Source: Devosia rhodophyticola (GTDB lineage Bacteria; Pseudomonadota; Alphaproteobacteria; Rhizobiales; Devosiaceae). Taken from it: a DNA stretch of 64,000 bases. Both the position numbers and the translations under genes were made by a program. This document shows, one piece after another, positions 19,711 through 30,034 of this stretch. The stretch's first letter is position 1; each line of letters starts with the position of its first letter. The stretch is taken from positions 3,340,001 through 3,404,000 of the forward strand of contig NZ_CP118247.1 in the NCBI RefSeq assembly GCF_028816475.1. Reading direction: 5' to 3'. Under the pieces are notes generated by a model that had not been told where the DNA came from, searched no databases, and was given only the letters and a program-made list of their open reading frames with translations.

Positions 19711-20757
19711 CTAATATAGAATGATATCGTTTAGGCCAAGTTCCCGCGCTAACGCCAGCACATCTTCGCGCGCAACGCCGGGTTTTAGATGCGTAAGCGT
19801 CAAGCTGGTTGCCGCCCGACCATTTACAGAGACCTGATCTTCTCGCACAGCTGCCAGCACCGCAAATTTTTCTGACAGTGCAATGGCGTTCTGCTGGTTC
19901 ACAAAAACCCCCATCTGCCAGTTAATGTCACGGGCATCATCGTCAACGCTGGCAACCCAATCCTTAAGTGCATCCGAGCGTATCGCCATGGCAGTTGCCG
20001 CTGCATGGGCGTTGTCGATGGCTAAATTGGCTTCTTGAGGCGTTGTGTCTGCGTAAGAGAACAGTCCGGAGAAAAACTCTCCCGTCATGCCAACCAGGCT
20101 GCGGCTCTTGCCTGTCGACGCCATGCGCGTCGGGCCCTTATCGTAATCTGCGGGACCTTCATAACTCGCCATCAGCACGCGAGTGTCGTCCCCTTCCAGG
20201 GGCGCGCGACCGACATACTGGACGGAAACATCGGCGTGACCAGCGTTGATGTAACCCAGCATGGACGCGGCACGATAGGACAGATCCACCACGCGACCGG
20301 CCACATATGGGCCTCGATCATTGATGCGGACGATTACTGATCGGCCATTGTCCCTATTGGTGACACGGACATAAGATGGCAAAGGCAGCGTGGGGTGGGC
20401 GCCGGTTATGGCATTGGCCGAAAATATCTCGCCATTTGCCGTGCGGCGGCCATGGAAGTCGGCACCGTACCAGGAGGCAGTGCCATTGGCGCGGTAGTAG
20501 GGATCTTCCTTGGGCACATAAACCTTGCCGCGGACTGTATAGGGTTTGCCGACCTGATAGCGCCCGCCACCCTTAGGCGGATTGGGGTCTCGGGTTACGC
20601 GTGGCGAGGAGGTGACACCATATTCCTTGGAAGTGAACGCGCTGCGCTCTACCGTGGCGCCGAAGCTGCCGCCGCAAGCGGCTATCATTGGTGCCAGTAG
20701 GGCAGCCAGCGCAAAAAGACGAATTGAACTGGTCCATGGGGATGTCGAAATGGTCAA
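19711..20757 (-). CDS. rlpA: RlpA-like septal ring lipoprotein / lytic transglycosylase with SPOR-like C-terminus
   Basis: 348 residues. A lipobox (PMIAAC) ends the signal peptide near residue 28. The double-psi beta-barrel RlpA domain is marked by NGTASWYGADFHGRRTANGE and VRINDRGPYVAGRVVDLS. The last 75 residues (INWQMGVFVNQQNAIALSEK onward) resemble a SPOR domain that binds denuded septal glycan. RlpA cleaves naked glycan strands in some species. The first codon is TTG with AGGAC just upstream; no ATG is available in frame, so the start is likely but not certain. Confidence 0.9.
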   Translation of the reverse strand: MTISTSPWTSSIRLFALAALLAPMIAACGGSFGATVERSAFTSKEYGVTSSPRVTRDPNPPKGGGRYQVGKPYTVRGKVYVPKEDPYYRANGTASWYGADFHGRRTANGEIFSANAITGAHPTLPLPSYVRVTNRDNGRSVIVRINDRGPYVAGRVVDLSYRAASMLGYINAGHADVSVQYVGRAPLEGDDTRVLMASYEGPADYDKGPTRMASTGKSRSLVGMTGEFFSGLFSYADTTPQEANLAIDNAHAAATAMAIRSDALKDWVASVDDDARDINWQMGVFVNQQNAIALSEKFAVLAAVREDQVSVNGRAATSLTLTHLKPGVAREDVLALARELGLNDIILY

Positions 20758-20938
20758 AGTCCTGCGCCCAATTTGCTTTGCATTGGCCCACTATAGCCGA
20801 TGCGCCCTGCCCCCGCTCCCTTGGTCGGTCATTTGGGTTTAAGTTAAGTTAAGGGCAGCAAGGTGTTAACGGAATCGGACGCATTTAGTTGGCCGAGCAC
20901 TCGTACGATTGGAATGGCCCGGGGTTGAAGATTCATTG

Positions 20939-20958
20939 ACATAAAGATATCTTTATGT
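20939..20958. promoter_or_regulatory. Perfect 20-base palindromic operator in the metH promoter region (SahR-like)
   Basis: ACATAAAGATATCTTTATGT lies 50-69 bases upstream of the metH ATG. It overlaps a TTGACA -35-like hexamer (20936-20941), a position suited to repression. ArsR-family SahR regulators that sense S-adenosylhomocysteine control methionine-cycle genes, including metH, in many Proteobacteria and bind palindromes of this kind. The assignment to SahR is inference. No regulator gene is in the window. Confidence 0.7.
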
Positions 20959-21007
20959 GACTTGCTGCGCCTAGAACATCGACGGCGAATAATCAGATTG
21001 GACGGCC

Positions 21008-24000
21008 ATGAGCTCTCCCCGGACGAACGAAGCTACCAGCCTTTCTCTTCCAGATGGCGATGAGGTGCGTGCGGCCCTTATTGCGGCGGCGCGGGAACGT
21101 ATTCTGGTGTTGGACGGCGCCATGGGCACCATGATCCAGCGGCTGGGTTATGAAGAAGAGGATTTTCGAGGTGAGCGATTTGCTGATTGGAAACAACCAG
21201 TTCGCGGCAATAATGACCTATTGATCCTCACTCAGGCGCAGGCGATTGAGGATATTCAGTATGAGTATGCCAAGGCCGGGGCTGACATTCTGGAGACCAA
21301 TACGTTCTCGTGTACCTCGGTTGCCCAAGCCGATTACGGCATGGAAGAATTGATCTATGAGCTGAATTTTGAGGGTGCACGCGTGGCACGCCGTGCGGCA
21401 GAGCGTGCGACACTGGAAGACGGCAAAAGGCGTTTCATTGCGGGGGCCTTGGGACCAACGACCAAGACATCGTCGATGTCAACAGATGTTAACAGTCCGG
21501 GTCACCGATCCATCACGTTTGACCAACTTGTTGAGGCCTATGCAGAGGCGATCAATGGATTGATCGATGGCGGCTCCGACATGCTGCTGTTTGAAACGAT
21601 CACCGATACGCTCAATACCAAAGCGGGGATATTTGCAGCCGAACGAATTTTTACCGAACGCGGATCGCGTCTGCCGATCATGATTTCGGGAACGATTACC
21701 GATTTGTCGGGACGCACCCTGTCGGGACAGACGCCGACAGCATTCTGGCATTCGCTGCGCCACGCCAATCCGGTAACTTTCGGGTTAAATTGTGCCCTGG
21801 GAGCCAACGCGATGCGGGCCCATCTGGCGGAATTGAGCGAAGTTGCCGATACGCTAATCTGTGCCTATCCCAATGCCGGGCTACCCAATGAATTTGGCGG
21901 CTATGACGAGAGCCCTGAGTTCATGGCCGAGCAAATCGAGGGCTTCGCACGCGATGGCTATGTCAACATTGTTGGTGGCTGTTGCGGTTCGACACCGGAT
22001 CACATAGCGGCCATTGCGGCGGCGGTGAGCAAACACAAGCCGCGTGATATCCCGGAAGTGCCGCGACTAATGCGTCTGGCGGGGCTCGAGCCATTCACGC
22101 TGACCAAGGACATTCCGTTCGTCAATGTGGGCGAGCGCACCAACGTTACCGGGTCGGCACGGTTCCGCAAACTGATCAAGAATGGCGATTTGAACGCGGC
22201 GCTCGACGTGGCGCGTGATCAGGTGGCCAATGGCGCCCAGATCATCGATATCAACATGGATGAAGGCCTGATCGACAGCAAGCAGGTGATGATTGACTAT
22301 CTCAATCTGCTCGCCGCCGAACCCGATATTGCGCGCGTGCCGCTGATGATCGACAGCTCCAAGTGGGAGGTGATCGAGGCCGGGCTGAAATGCGTGCAGG
22401 GAAAGGCGCTGGTCAATTCGATTTCCATGAAGGAAGGCGAAGCGCAGTTCCTTGAGCAAGCGCGCCTTGTGCGGGCTTACGGTGCCGCCGTCGTCGTCAT
22501 GGCGTTTGATGAAGATGGGCAAGCCGATACGCTGGAGCGCAAGGTCCAGATCTGCTCGCGGGCCTACAAGCTATTGACCGAGGAGGTCGGTTTTCCGCCT
22601 GAAGACATTATCTTTGACCCCAATGTGTTTGCCATTGCAACCGGCATTGAAGAGCACAATGGTTATGGTGTGGCCTTTATCGAGGCGATCAAGCAAATCA
22701 CCGAGAATCTGCCTCACGTCCATATCTCGGGAGGCATTTCCAACCTGTCATTCTCGTTCCGGGGCAACGAGCCGGTACGCGAAGCGATGCACGCTGTGTT
22801 CCTCTATTATGCCATTCAGAATGGCATGGACATGGGCATCGTCAATGCCGGGCAGTTGGCGGTCTATGACACGATCGATCCCGAACTTCGGGATGCCTGT
22901 GAAGACGTAATTCTCAACCGACGCGATGATGGTACTGATCGACTGCTCGAACTGGCCGAGCGCTATCGGGGCACGGCAGGCAAGGAAGCGGCTGCCAAAG
23001 ATTTGCGCTGGCGCGAAGGCACGGTTGAAGAACGCATCAGCTACTCGCTGGTCAACGGCATAACCGAATTTATCGATGCCGATACCGAGGAAGCGCGGCA
23101 GAAGGCCACTCGACCGCTGCATGTGATCGAAGGCCCGCTGATGGCGGGCATGAGTGTGGTGGGTGACCTGTTCGGTTCGGGCAAGATGTTCCTGCCCCAG
23201 GTGGTCAAATCCGCGCGCGTGATGAAACAGGCCGTAGCGCTGTTGCTGCCCTATATGGAAGCCGAAAAGAACGCTGATGGAAATGCCACCGGGCGGCAGA
23301 GCGCGGGCAAGATCCTGATGGCGACAGTCAAGGGCGATGTGCACGATATTGGCAAGAATATCGTTGGCGTCGTTTTGGCCTGCAACAATTATGAGATCAT
23401 CGACCTCGGCGTCATGGTGCCGGTTGCAAAAATTCTTCAGACTGCGCGCGACGAGAATGTCGACGCGATCGGGCTGTCTGGCCTGATTACACCGTCGCTG
23501 GATGAGATGGCGCACGTTGCGGCGGAAATGGAACGCGAGGGATTTGATATTCCCCTGCTGATTGGTGGCGCGACGACCAGCCGCGTGCATACGGCAGTCA
23601 AAATTCATCCGAAGTATCAACGCGGGCAAGCTGTTCACGTAAACGATGCCAGCCGCGCCGTGAATGTTGTTTCGAGTTTGCTGCAGCCAGATACAAGGGC
23701 CAGCTATATTGCTGACATTCAGGCGGAATATGCAAAATCCGCCGCTGCGCATGCACGGGCTGAGGCCGCCAAGACACGTTTGCCCTTGAGCCAGGCGCGG
23801 GAAGCTGCATTCAAGGCGGATTGGGTCAATTATACGCCGCCAAAACCCAGTTTTTTCGGCACGCGTGCCTTCGATGACAATGACTTCAGTTTGGAAACGT
23901 TGGTTAAGTATTTTGACTGGACGCCTTTTTTCCAGACTTGGGAGCTCAAAGGGCGTTTTCCGGCAATTCTTGATGACGAAAAGCAGGGCAAGGCGGCGCG

Positions 24001-24787
24001 ACAGCTTTATGACGATGCGCAGGCTATGCTCAAGCGGATCGTAGACGAAAAATGGTACAGGCCACGCGGCGTCATTGGCTTTTGGCCGGCCAATGCTGTC
24101 GGTGATGACATCCGACTGTTTACCGACGAAACGCGCTCAAACGAGCGCGCCACAATGTTTACGCTTCGCCAGCAATTGTCCAAACGCGGCGGCAAGCCCA
24201 ATATGGCGTTGGCCGATTTTGTGGCGCCGCTGGAGAGTGGCAAGGCCGACTATGTTGGTGGTTTTGCCGTTACTGCCGGGATCGAAGAAGTGGCCATTGC
24301 GCAAAAATTTGAGCAGGCAAATGACGACTATTCTGCCATTCTGGCCAAGGCACTAGCTGACCGATTTGCGGAGGCATTTGCTGAGTTGATGCATGAACGC
24401 GTGCGGCGTGAATATTGGGGTTATGCTGCGGATGAAAAACTTACCCCGCTGGAATTGGTTGGTGAGAGCTACCAGGGTATTCGTCCGGCGCCGGGCTATC
24501 CGGCTCAACCTGACCACACTGAAAAGACAACCCTGTTTAAACTTCTGGATGCTGAGAAACAGGCAGGCGTCAAACTGACTGAAAGTTTTGCCATGTGGCC
24601 GGGATCTTCGGTGTCGGGGATTTACCTTTCGCACCCGGATTCCTTCTATTTTGGTGTCGCCAAGGTCGAATATGATCAAGTCGAAGATTATGCGCGGCGC
24701 AAGGGCATGGAAATTGCTGACGTTGAACGCTGGCTTGGACCGGTGCTCAACTACATACCGGGGGCCAGCGTGGCGGCGGCTGAATGA
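21008..24787 (+). CDS. metH: Cobalamin-dependent methionine synthase
   Basis: 1259 residues, full length. Homocysteine-binding domain starts at [16 protein letters not shown] and carries the zinc cysteines in FGLNCALG and [13 protein letters not shown]. The pterin-binding domain begins at [19 protein letters not shown]. The cobalamin domain has GDVHDIGKN with the cobalt-ligating His779 and [13 protein letters not shown]. The C-terminal AdoMet reactivation domain has [25 protein letters not shown] and [13 protein letters not shown]. It methylates homocysteine using 5-methyl-THF. The stop overlaps the next start (ATGA, 24784-24787), coupling it to a small CobW-like gene. Confidence 0.97.
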   Translation: MSSPRTNEATSLSLPDGDEVRAALIAAARERILVLDGAMGTMIQRLGYEEEDFRGERFADWKQPVRGNNDLLILTQAQAIEDIQYEYAKAGADILETNTFSCTSVAQADYGMEELIYELNFEGARVARRAAERATLEDGKRRFIAGALGPTTKTSSMSTDVNSPGHRSITFDQLVEAYAEAINGLIDGGSDMLLFETITDTLNTKAGIFAAERIFTERGSRLPIMISGTITDLSGRTLSGQTPTAFWHSLRHANPVTFGLNCALGANAMRAHLAELSEVADTLICAYPNAGLPNEFGGYDESPEFMAEQIEGFARDGYVNIVGGCCGSTPDHIAAIAAAVSKHKPRDIPEVPRLMRLAGLEPFTLTKDIPFVNVGERTNVTGSARFRKLIKNGDLNAALDVARDQVANGAQIIDINMDEGLIDSKQVMIDYLNLLAAEPDIARVPLMIDSSKWEVIEAGLKCVQGKALVNSISMKEGEAQFLEQARLVRAYGAAVVVMAFDEDGQADTLERKVQICSRAYKLLTEEVGFPPEDIIFDPNVFAIATGIEEHNGYGVAFIEAIKQITENLPHVHISGGISNLSFSFRGNEPVREAMHAVFLYYAIQNGMDMGIVNAGQLAVYDTIDPELRDACEDVILNRRDDGTDRLLELAERYRGTAGKEAAAKDLRWREGTVEERISYSLVNGITEFIDADTEEARQKATRPLHVIEGPLMAGMSVVGDLFGSGKMFLPQVVKSARVMKQAVALLLPYMEAEKNADGNATGRQSAGKILMATVKGDVHDIGKNIVGVVLACNNYEIIDLGVMVPVAKILQTARDENVDAIGLSGLITPSLDEMAHVAAEMEREGFDIPLLIGGATTSRVHTAVKIHPKYQRGQAVHVNDASRAVNVVSSLLQPDTRASYIADIQAEYAKSAAAHARAEAAKTRLPLSQAREAAFKADWVNYTPPKPSFFGTRAFDDNDFSLETLVKYFDWTPFFQTWELKGRFPAILDDEKQGKAARQLYDDAQAMLKRIVDEKWYRPRGVIGFWPANAVGDDIRLFTDETRSNERATMFTLRQQLSKRGGKPNMALADFVAPLESGKADYVGGFAVTAGIEEVAIAQKFEQANDDYSAILAKALADRFAEAFAELMHERVRREYWGYAADEKLTPLELVGESYQGIRPAPGYPAQPDHTEKTTLFKLLDAEKQAGVKLTESFAMWPGSSVSGIYLSHPDSFYFGVAKVEYDQVEDYARRKGMEIADVERWLGPVLNYIPGASVAAAE

Positions 24788-25146
24788 TCAAGCCCTATGG
24801 TAGCGTTGGCCGATCCATACCGGTCAGGGTTTTGGGCAAGGGGCAACTGGCCAACATTGGGGCAGAGACTGCATTCATCAGGGTGACTGCGGAAGCAGGC
24901 CATAGTCATGCGGCAGGCGAAAGCTGTATTGCATGCGCGGGGCGACTTGATATTCGCGCCCGGCTGTTTGAAGTTCTTGAAGAAGTACGGCAGGGACTGC
25001 GGGCTCCGGTTGCCGATGTGGTCGTGGATGCGTCGGCTCTTGTTGAAATTCAACCGATATTGGATGCCATTGCGGGGCGCCTGCCCGCTACCGCCATGCG
25101 CGATCACACTGTGGCGCGGGTATTCTATCTGGTGGATGCCATCTAA
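24784..25146 (+). CDS. Short CobW-like protein without P-loop, coupled to metH
   Basis: 120 residues. The start codon overlaps the metH stop as ATGA. The sequence resembles a piece of a CobW/COG0523 metal-chaperone GTPase: the opening [11 protein letters not shown] sits where CobW has its strand and P-loop, but no GxxGxGK(S/T) is present. [20 protein letters not shown] resembles the CxCC-containing loop and following helix, with two cysteines (Cys-Ile-Ala-Cys), and [18 protein letters not shown] resembles the segment around the Walker B ETTG motif. A histidine pair (AGHSHAAG) lies just before the cysteines. The family match is my inference; function is unknown. Coupling to a cobalamin enzyme suggests a cobalt or corrinoid-related role. 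Confidence 0.6.
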   Translation: MIKPYGSVGRSIPVRVLGKGQLANIGAETAFIRVTAEAGHSHAAGESCIACAGRLDIRARLFEVLEEVRQGLRAPVADVVVDASALVEIQPILDAIAGRLPATAMRDHTVARVFYLVDAI

Positions 25147-25209
25147 GGGTCTATCCTCTGCAAGTTCCCTCACTTATCGTGCACAAAATTTTGTTGGGAG
25201 ATCGCGATC

Positions 25210-26154
25210 ATGGCCAAGCCCGCCATCGCACTGGCACTGGGGAGCGGCGCAGCGCGTGGCTGGGCTCATATCGGGGTTATCGACGCTCTGGTTGAAGCGG
25301 GAATCAAGCCCGACATTGTGTGCGGCACGTCCTTGGGCGCTTTGGTGGGATCGGTTTATGCCAGCGGCAAGCTGGACGCCCTGCGTGATTGGGCCATGGG
25401 CGCAGACTGGCGCGCTGTCGCTGCCATGATCGATGTGGGTTTGCTGGCCGGTGGGCTAGTCGACGGGGTGCACATCGTCAAATGGCTGACGAAGCTAGGC
25501 CTGCCTGACGACATAGAAAACCTAAAAATGCCATTTGCCGCTGTGGCGACCGATATCGGTACCGGGCGCGAGATTTGGCTGCAGTCGGGGCCGTTGGCGC
25601 GGGCGGTGCGCGCTTCGATTGGAATGCCGGGACTGTTCAGCCCCACCAAGGTGGACGGACGCTGGCTTTCTGATGGGGGCCTGGTCAATCCGATACCGGT
25701 TTCGGTATGCCGAGCCATGGGGGCCGACTTCATCATTGCGGTCAACCTCAACGAGGACTTGTTGGGTCGCAGACTGGTGATGGAGCCCGATGCAAAATCG
25801 AGTGATGTTCCAGAGCAGTCCAAAGCCGCCAAGCCCGAGAGCCTGATGGCGCTGATCGCGTCGATTCCCGCCTCGGTACAGGCGCAAATGTCGTCACTTA
25901 ATTTCTTCGGCGCAGGCAGCGCCACGCCGGGCTATTTCGACGTGCTGACCAACGCGATCGACATCATGCAGGATCACATTACGCGTTCGCGTTTGGCTGG
26001 CGAACCCCCGCACGCCACGGTCATGCCGCGCGTGGCTGATATTGGATTGCTGGATTTTCACCGGGCCGCCGAATCCATCGCGGAAGGGCGTTCCGCGGCT
26101 GAACATATGCTACCGGTCATCGAAGCCAAGTTGAGGGGGCGAAGTCGACTCTAG
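25210..26154 (+). CDS. Patatin-like phospholipase (RssA/YchK type)
   Basis: 314 residues. Oxyanion-hole glycines LGSGAARGWAHIG, nucleophile elbow GTSLG with Ser41, and the catalytic Asp155 in LSDGGLVNP form the Ser-Asp dyad of patatins. No signal peptide or membrane segment is evident, so it is probably a cytosolic or peripheral acyl hydrolase. A ribosome binding site GGGAG lies ten bases upstream of the ATG. It ends tail to tail with the DUF1643 gene with a 4-base overlap (CTAG). Confidence 0.9.
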   Translation: MAKPAIALALGSGAARGWAHIGVIDALVEAGIKPDIVCGTSLGALVGSVYASGKLDALRDWAMGADWRAVAAMIDVGLLAGGLVDGVHIVKWLTKLGLPDDIENLKMPFAAVATDIGTGREIWLQSGPLARAVRASIGMPGLFSPTKVDGRWLSDGGLVNPIPVSVCRAMGADFIIAVNLNEDLLGRRLVMEPDAKSSDVPEQSKAAKPESLMALIASIPASVQAQMSSLNFFGAGSATPGYFDVLTNAIDIMQDHITRSRLAGEPPHATVMPRVADIGLLDFHRAAESIAEGRSAAEHMLPVIEAKLRGRSRL

Positions 26155-26714
26155 CGCTGCGCGTCTGCGGGCAGAAATGGCTGTAACGGGGTATCACCGC
26201 GCAGATAGAGAGGGTGTTTGGGCGAACCATCAGCATTGATGCCAAAACACCAAAGGGGCCGACTTTCGGCCCGCAACGCATCGACCAGCGCCCTGCCCGC
26301 CGGAGCCAACGCCTTGTTGAGTTTGCCATGGCACAACACTATCAGAGCCGCGTCGGCGGCGGCCTGATTGATGAGGGGAAGGTTTTCGGGCGAAACGGCT
26401 TCGACACCGGGCGCCAGCAGCATTTTGGGATCGGTGGCGCGATAGTCGCCGACATTGGCCTTGATCATGGCCGCATAGCCTTCGCGCTGGGTAAAACTCC
26501 ATTCGCGGGCGCAGGTTGGGTCATTGACCTCGGCGTCGGCAGTGCTGGGATTCATGCCGATGAACAAGACGTAGCGGCTGGGGAACGCATCGCCGGTCCA
26601 GCGGCGCATAAGCTGACGATAGCGGCCATCGGCGCTGAATCGGGCATCGCCATTGACGCCCGACATCAGCGCGAGGCGCACCTTGCCGCCGGGGTCGTGA
26701 CTGGCCGCGCTCAT
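26151..26714 (-). CDS. DUF1643 domain protein
   Basis: 187 residues. The DUF1643 core is recognised by RYVLFIGMNPSTADAEVNDPTC, followed by AAMIKANVGDYRATDP and LIVLCHGKLNK. Members of the family are of unknown biochemical function and are often found next to metabolic genes. It starts ten bases before folD ends, on the same strand and likely the same transcript. Confidence 0.82.
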   Translation of the reverse strand: MSAASHDPGGKVRLALMSGVNGDARFSADGRYRQLMRRWTGDAFPSRYVLFIGMNPSTADAEVNDPTCAREWSFTQREGYAAMIKANVGDYRATDPKMLLAPGVEAVSPENLPLINQAAADAALIVLCHGKLNKALAPAGRALVDALRAESRPLWCFGINADGSPKHPLYLRGDTPLQPFLPADAQR

Positions 26715-26724
26715 CGTACAGCAC

Positions 26725-27627
26725 TCACGCGGTCAAGTCGCGTGGCGGCACCAGGCCGTTGATGAGCGAGGCAGTGGTAATCGTGTTGGCCAGCAGGCAG
26801 GCAATGGTCATGGGGCCGACCCCACCGGGCACGGGCGTGATGGCGCCGGCGGCTTGACTGGCAGACGCGAATTCAACATCGCCGACCAGCCGGGTCTTAC
26901 CCTCTCCCCGCTCGGGCGCGGGGATGCGGTTTATGCCGACATCAATGACGGTGGCTCCCGGTCTGATCCAGTCGCCCTTGATCATTTGCGGACGCCCAAC
27001 CGCTGCGATGACGATATCGGCGGCGTGAACCACCTCTGACAGGTCCCTGGTCCGCGAGTGCGCCATGGTCACAGTGCAATTGTCGCGCAACAGCAATTGG
27101 GCCATTGGTTTGCCGACCAGATTTGAGCGACCGACAATGACCGCGTTCAACCCGGAAAGCGACCCCAATTGGTCGCGCAGCAACATCAGGCATCCCAGCG
27201 GCGTACAGGATACGGGCCCTGGCAGACCGATGACCAGTTTTCCGACATTGGCGGGGGTGAAACAGTCCACATCCTTTGAGGGAGCAATGGCGTTAATGAC
27301 CTTGTTGGCGTCAATGTGGTCGGGCACGGGCATTTGAACCAGAATACCGTGCACCGTGTCATCGCCATTCAGGCGCGCGATCAGTTCAAGAAGGTCACCC
27401 TCGGGCACTTCGGCTGACAGTTCATGCTTGAAGGAGGCCATGCCGACCTCCGCCGTTTGCTTGGCCTTGTTGGTGACATAAACCTGGCTGGCCGGATCAT
27501 GCCCGACAATGACCACGGCCAGACCAGGTGTAATGCCGTGGTCTGACTTCAGGCGGCTCACATGGTCGGCAATTCGGCCGCGCAGGCCCTCAGCGAAGCG
27601 CTTTCCATCGATTACCGTGGCGGACAT
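26725..27627 (-). CDS. folD: Bifunctional methylenetetrahydrofolate dehydrogenase / cyclohydrolase FolD
   Basis: 300 residues from the ATG at 27627, chosen because GGAG lies six bases upstream; another ATG four codons earlier has no ribosome binding site. Signature 1 region [13 protein letters not shown] has the catalytic Lys (YVTNKAKQ), and the substrate site is [12 protein letters not shown]. Signature 2 is [12 protein letters not shown]. The Rossmann NADP site is [13 protein letters not shown]. It interconverts 5,10-methylene-THF and 10-formyl-THF, the one-carbon supply also used by metH upstream. Confidence 0.96.
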   Translation of the reverse strand: MSATVIDGKRFAEGLRGRIADHVSRLKSDHGITPGLAVVIVGHDPASQVYVTNKAKQTAEVGMASFKHELSAEVPEGDLLELIARLNGDDTVHGILVQMPVPDHIDANKVINAIAPSKDVDCFTPANVGKLVIGLPGPVSCTPLGCLMLLRDQLGSLSGLNAVIVGRSNLVGKPMAQLLLRDNCTVTMAHSRTRDLSEVVHAADIVIAAVGRPQMIKGDWIRPGATVIDVGINRIPAPERGEGKTRLVGDVEFASASQAAGAITPVPGGVGPMTIACLLANTITTASLINGLVPPRDLTA

Positions 27628-27761
27628 GGTGCACTCCATTCAGTTGGCTTGTTTGGTCTTAGTGATGAAATAGGCAAAACGGGACGATCCGTCCACGATT
27701 TTACGTGCCGTGTTAGATTGTGTCGCAGTTCTGGCGGTCGAGTGGAAAGGTGCGGAAGGCG

Positions 27762-28196
27762 ATGGCAGGAAACAAGACCCGGCCGAGCGAGCGTAGCGTT
27801 AAAGATATTCTTGCCGCGGTAGCGCCCGAGCGGCGGGCGGACGCAGAAACCTTGTCGGCGTTGATGCAACGGATAAGCGGAGAACCACCCGTTGTCTGGG
27901 GATCGATAATTGGGTTCGGCAATTATCACTATCGCTATGGATCGGGCCGGGAGGGTGATTATTTTCCGGTTGGCTTTGCACCGCGCAAAGCAGCTTTCAG
28001 CATTTATTTGATGGGACTATATTTGCCGAAGACGCAAGCGGAGCGGGAACGACTACTGGCGCGGCTTGGCAAGCACACGATGACCAAGGCCTGCCTTTAC
28101 GTAAAGAAATTGACGGATATTGATCTGGAGGTTCTCGAAGAGATGGTCGAGATGTCGATCGCTTCGATCAATAGTGCCTATCCCGACGAAAAATAG
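27762..28196 (+). CDS. DUF1801 domain protein
   Basis: 144 residues from the ATG at 27762, preceded by GGAAGG; the frame is open 14 codons further upstream but without a better start. DUF1801 features are VAPERRADAETL, PVVWGSIIGFGNYHYRYG and the C-terminal YVKKLTDIDLEVLEEMVEMS. The YdhG/YjhX-like fold is shared with small SufE-like or SOS-related proteins; the function is unknown. It diverges from folD. Confidence 0.8.
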   Translation: MAGNKTRPSERSVKDILAAVAPERRADAETLSALMQRISGEPPVVWGSIIGFGNYHYRYGSGREGDYFPVGFAPRKAAFSIYLMGLYLPKTQAERERLLARLGKHTMTKACLYVKKLTDIDLEVLEEMVEMSIASINSAYPDEK

Positions 28197-28519
28197 AGGC
28201 TGCAACAACATCTCTGTCGTTGCAGCCCGGACGATCACTTGCCGCACTGTTGAGGGCTTGGGGGACAAGCGGCTTGTGGCCATCCCTATTCACCGGTGCA
28301 TGGGTCGCTTGCGTCTCCAGTGAACTACCATCAAGATGGTGATTGATTGCGGCGGGAAAAGTGCAATCACCGAAAGGTGAAAAAGACTTCAAATTGCCAA
28401 AATGCCGAATGGACTAAAGACAACTGATTGTCATGGCTAATTGGCAGAATAAGTGCTTCAAGACGCGATCAACAATTGGAATACGGACTCAATCCGGGGT
28501 CCGTGAATGAGAAGAATAG
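28197..28519. other. Non-coding gap between the DUF1801 gene and amn
   Basis: 323 bases without a credible gene. It holds one strong hairpin right after the DUF1801 stop (28198-28227) and a small inverted repeat CACCGAAAGGTG near 28368. The rest is presumably the amn promoter; no clear -35/-10 pair or known operator was recognised. Confidence 0.6.
28198..28227 (+). terminator. Stem-loop after the DUF1801 gene
   Basis: GGCTGCAAC pairs perfectly with GTTGCAGCC across a 12-base loop, beginning two bases after the TAG stop. It lacks a T tract, so termination strength is uncertain. Confidence 0.55.
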
Positions 28520-29995
28520 ATGACAACAATTAGCCCGCCTGCCCTTGCCAAAAAATCTTTCACCGAACCGAATGAGGCGTGGGCCTATCTGGCCGAGATC
28601 TACCACCGCAATACCAGCTTCATTCGTGAACATCTGGCGAACCTGGCGAAGGGAATTGTGCCCGACGGGCGTGTGCGGGCCTGCTACCCACAGATTGAGG
28701 TTCGCTCGACGAGTTTTGGACGCAGCGCCTCGACCCTGCCGTACGGTTATTTGCATACGCCAGGACTTTACCGGACCACCGTCACGGCGCCTGATCTGTT
28801 TCGAACCTATATTGAAGAGCAATTTACGGTTTTACTCAAGAACCACGGCGGGACGATCGATGTGGGCGAATCGGACACACCGATTCCGCTGCATTTTGCA
28901 GTGGCGGCAAATGACCGGTTGGACGGCGATGCGTTGAATGCGCTCGATATTCCTTTGCGGGATGTTTTTGACGCGCCGGACCTGACCAACACTGACGATG
29001 AAATTGCCAATGGTACTTATGTGCCGCCAAAGGGTGGGCCGTATCCGCTGGCAGCGTTTACTGCGCCGCGGGTTGATTATTCACTCTATCGGTTGAGCCA
29101 TTACACTGGCACGGGCGCTGAGCATTTTCAGAACTTTGTGATTTTCACAAATTATCAGTTTTACATCGATGAATTCTGTCGGGTAGCCCAAGAGCACATG
29201 GTCAGCGGGCATCAGCACTATGACAGTTTCATTGAACCCGGCAATGTCGTGACCAAAAATTCGCGCCATGGCGGGGGCACGACGGGAACCCATCCGCCGC
29301 GGATACCGCAGATGCCGGCCTACCACTTGACGGCGGGCCGTGGGCGCGGGATTACGATGGTCAATATTGGGGTTGGGCCATCCAACGCCAAGACCATTAC
29401 TGACCATATCGCGGTCTTGCGACCGCATGCCTGGATCATGCTTGGCCATTGCGCTGGCTTGCGCAATTCGCAGGAGCTGGGTGATTATGTGTTGGCCCAC
29501 GCCTATGTTCGCGAGGACCATGTGCTGGACGCTGACCTACCGCTTTCGGTGCCGATTCCGGCCCTGGCCGAGGTGCAGGTGGCGTTGGAAAAGGCGGTTG
29601 AGGAAGTCACCCAGCTTGAAGGGCTTGAGACCAAGCGCATCATGCGGACGGGGACGGTTGCTTCGTTTGACAATCGCAATTGGGAATTGCGCGATCAGTC
29701 CGAAATCACCCAGCGCTTGAGCCAGTCGCGGGCGGTTGCGCTCGATATGGAGAGCGCGACAATTGCAGCCAATGGTTTCCGGTTCCGCGTACCCTACGGG
29801 ACGCTACTATGCGTCTCGGACAAACCGCTCCATGGCGAGCTGAAATTGCCGGGAATGGCGTCCGATTTCTATCGGACGCAGGTCAACCAGCATTTGCTGA
29901 TCGGGCTGCGGGCCATGGAAATTTTGAGGGATCAGCCGGCGGAAAGGCTGCATTCACGCAAGTTACGCAGTTTTGCCGAGACTGCGTTCCAGTAA
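28520..29995 (+). CDS. amn: AMP nucleosidase
   Basis: 491 residues. An N-terminal Amn-specific domain (from about FTEPNEAWAYLAEIYHRN) is followed by a purine nucleoside phosphorylase-like domain: GVGPSNAKTITDHIAVLRPH, MLGHCAGLRNSQELGDYVLA, RTGTVASFDNRNWEL and ALDMESATIAANGFRF (the ME-S ribose-binding motif). It splits AMP to adenine and ribose 5-phosphate. Length matches the E. coli enzyme (484 residues). It is a single gene, convergent with the Mla operon. Confidence 0.95.
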   Translation: MTTISPPALAKKSFTEPNEAWAYLAEIYHRNTSFIREHLANLAKGIVPDGRVRACYPQIEVRSTSFGRSASTLPYGYLHTPGLYRTTVTAPDLFRTYIEEQFTVLLKNHGGTIDVGESDTPIPLHFAVAANDRLDGDALNALDIPLRDVFDAPDLTNTDDEIANGTYVPPKGGPYPLAAFTAPRVDYSLYRLSHYTGTGAEHFQNFVIFTNYQFYIDEFCRVAQEHMVSGHQHYDSFIEPGNVVTKNSRHGGGTTGTHPPRIPQMPAYHLTAGRGRGITMVNIGVGPSNAKTITDHIAVLRPHAWIMLGHCAGLRNSQELGDYVLAHAYVREDHVLDADLPLSVPIPALAEVQVALEKAVEEVTQLEGLETKRIMRTGTVASFDNRNWELRDQSEITQRLSQSRAVALDMESATIAANGFRFRVPYGTLLCVSDKPLHGELKLPGMASDFYRTQVNQHLLIGLRAMEILRDQPAERLHSRKLRSFAETAFQ

Positions 29996-30012
29996 TCTCT
30001 ATCCATCAGCGT

Positions 30013-30030
30013 CCCGGCTACAATGCCGGG
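30013..30030. terminator. Small bidirectional hairpin between amn and the Mla operon
   Basis: CCCGGC (30013-30018) pairs with GCCGGG (30025-30030) around TACAAT in the 39-base gap between two convergent genes. It is short and has no T tract; it is likely only a weak terminator or mRNA end. Confidence 0.4.
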
Positions 30031-30034
30031 CCGC

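Noticed and set aside
22748..23752. A 334-residue minus-strand frame inside metH
   Set aside because: It is antisense to highly conserved MetH coding sequence and has no recognisable domain; likely a GC-codon shadow.
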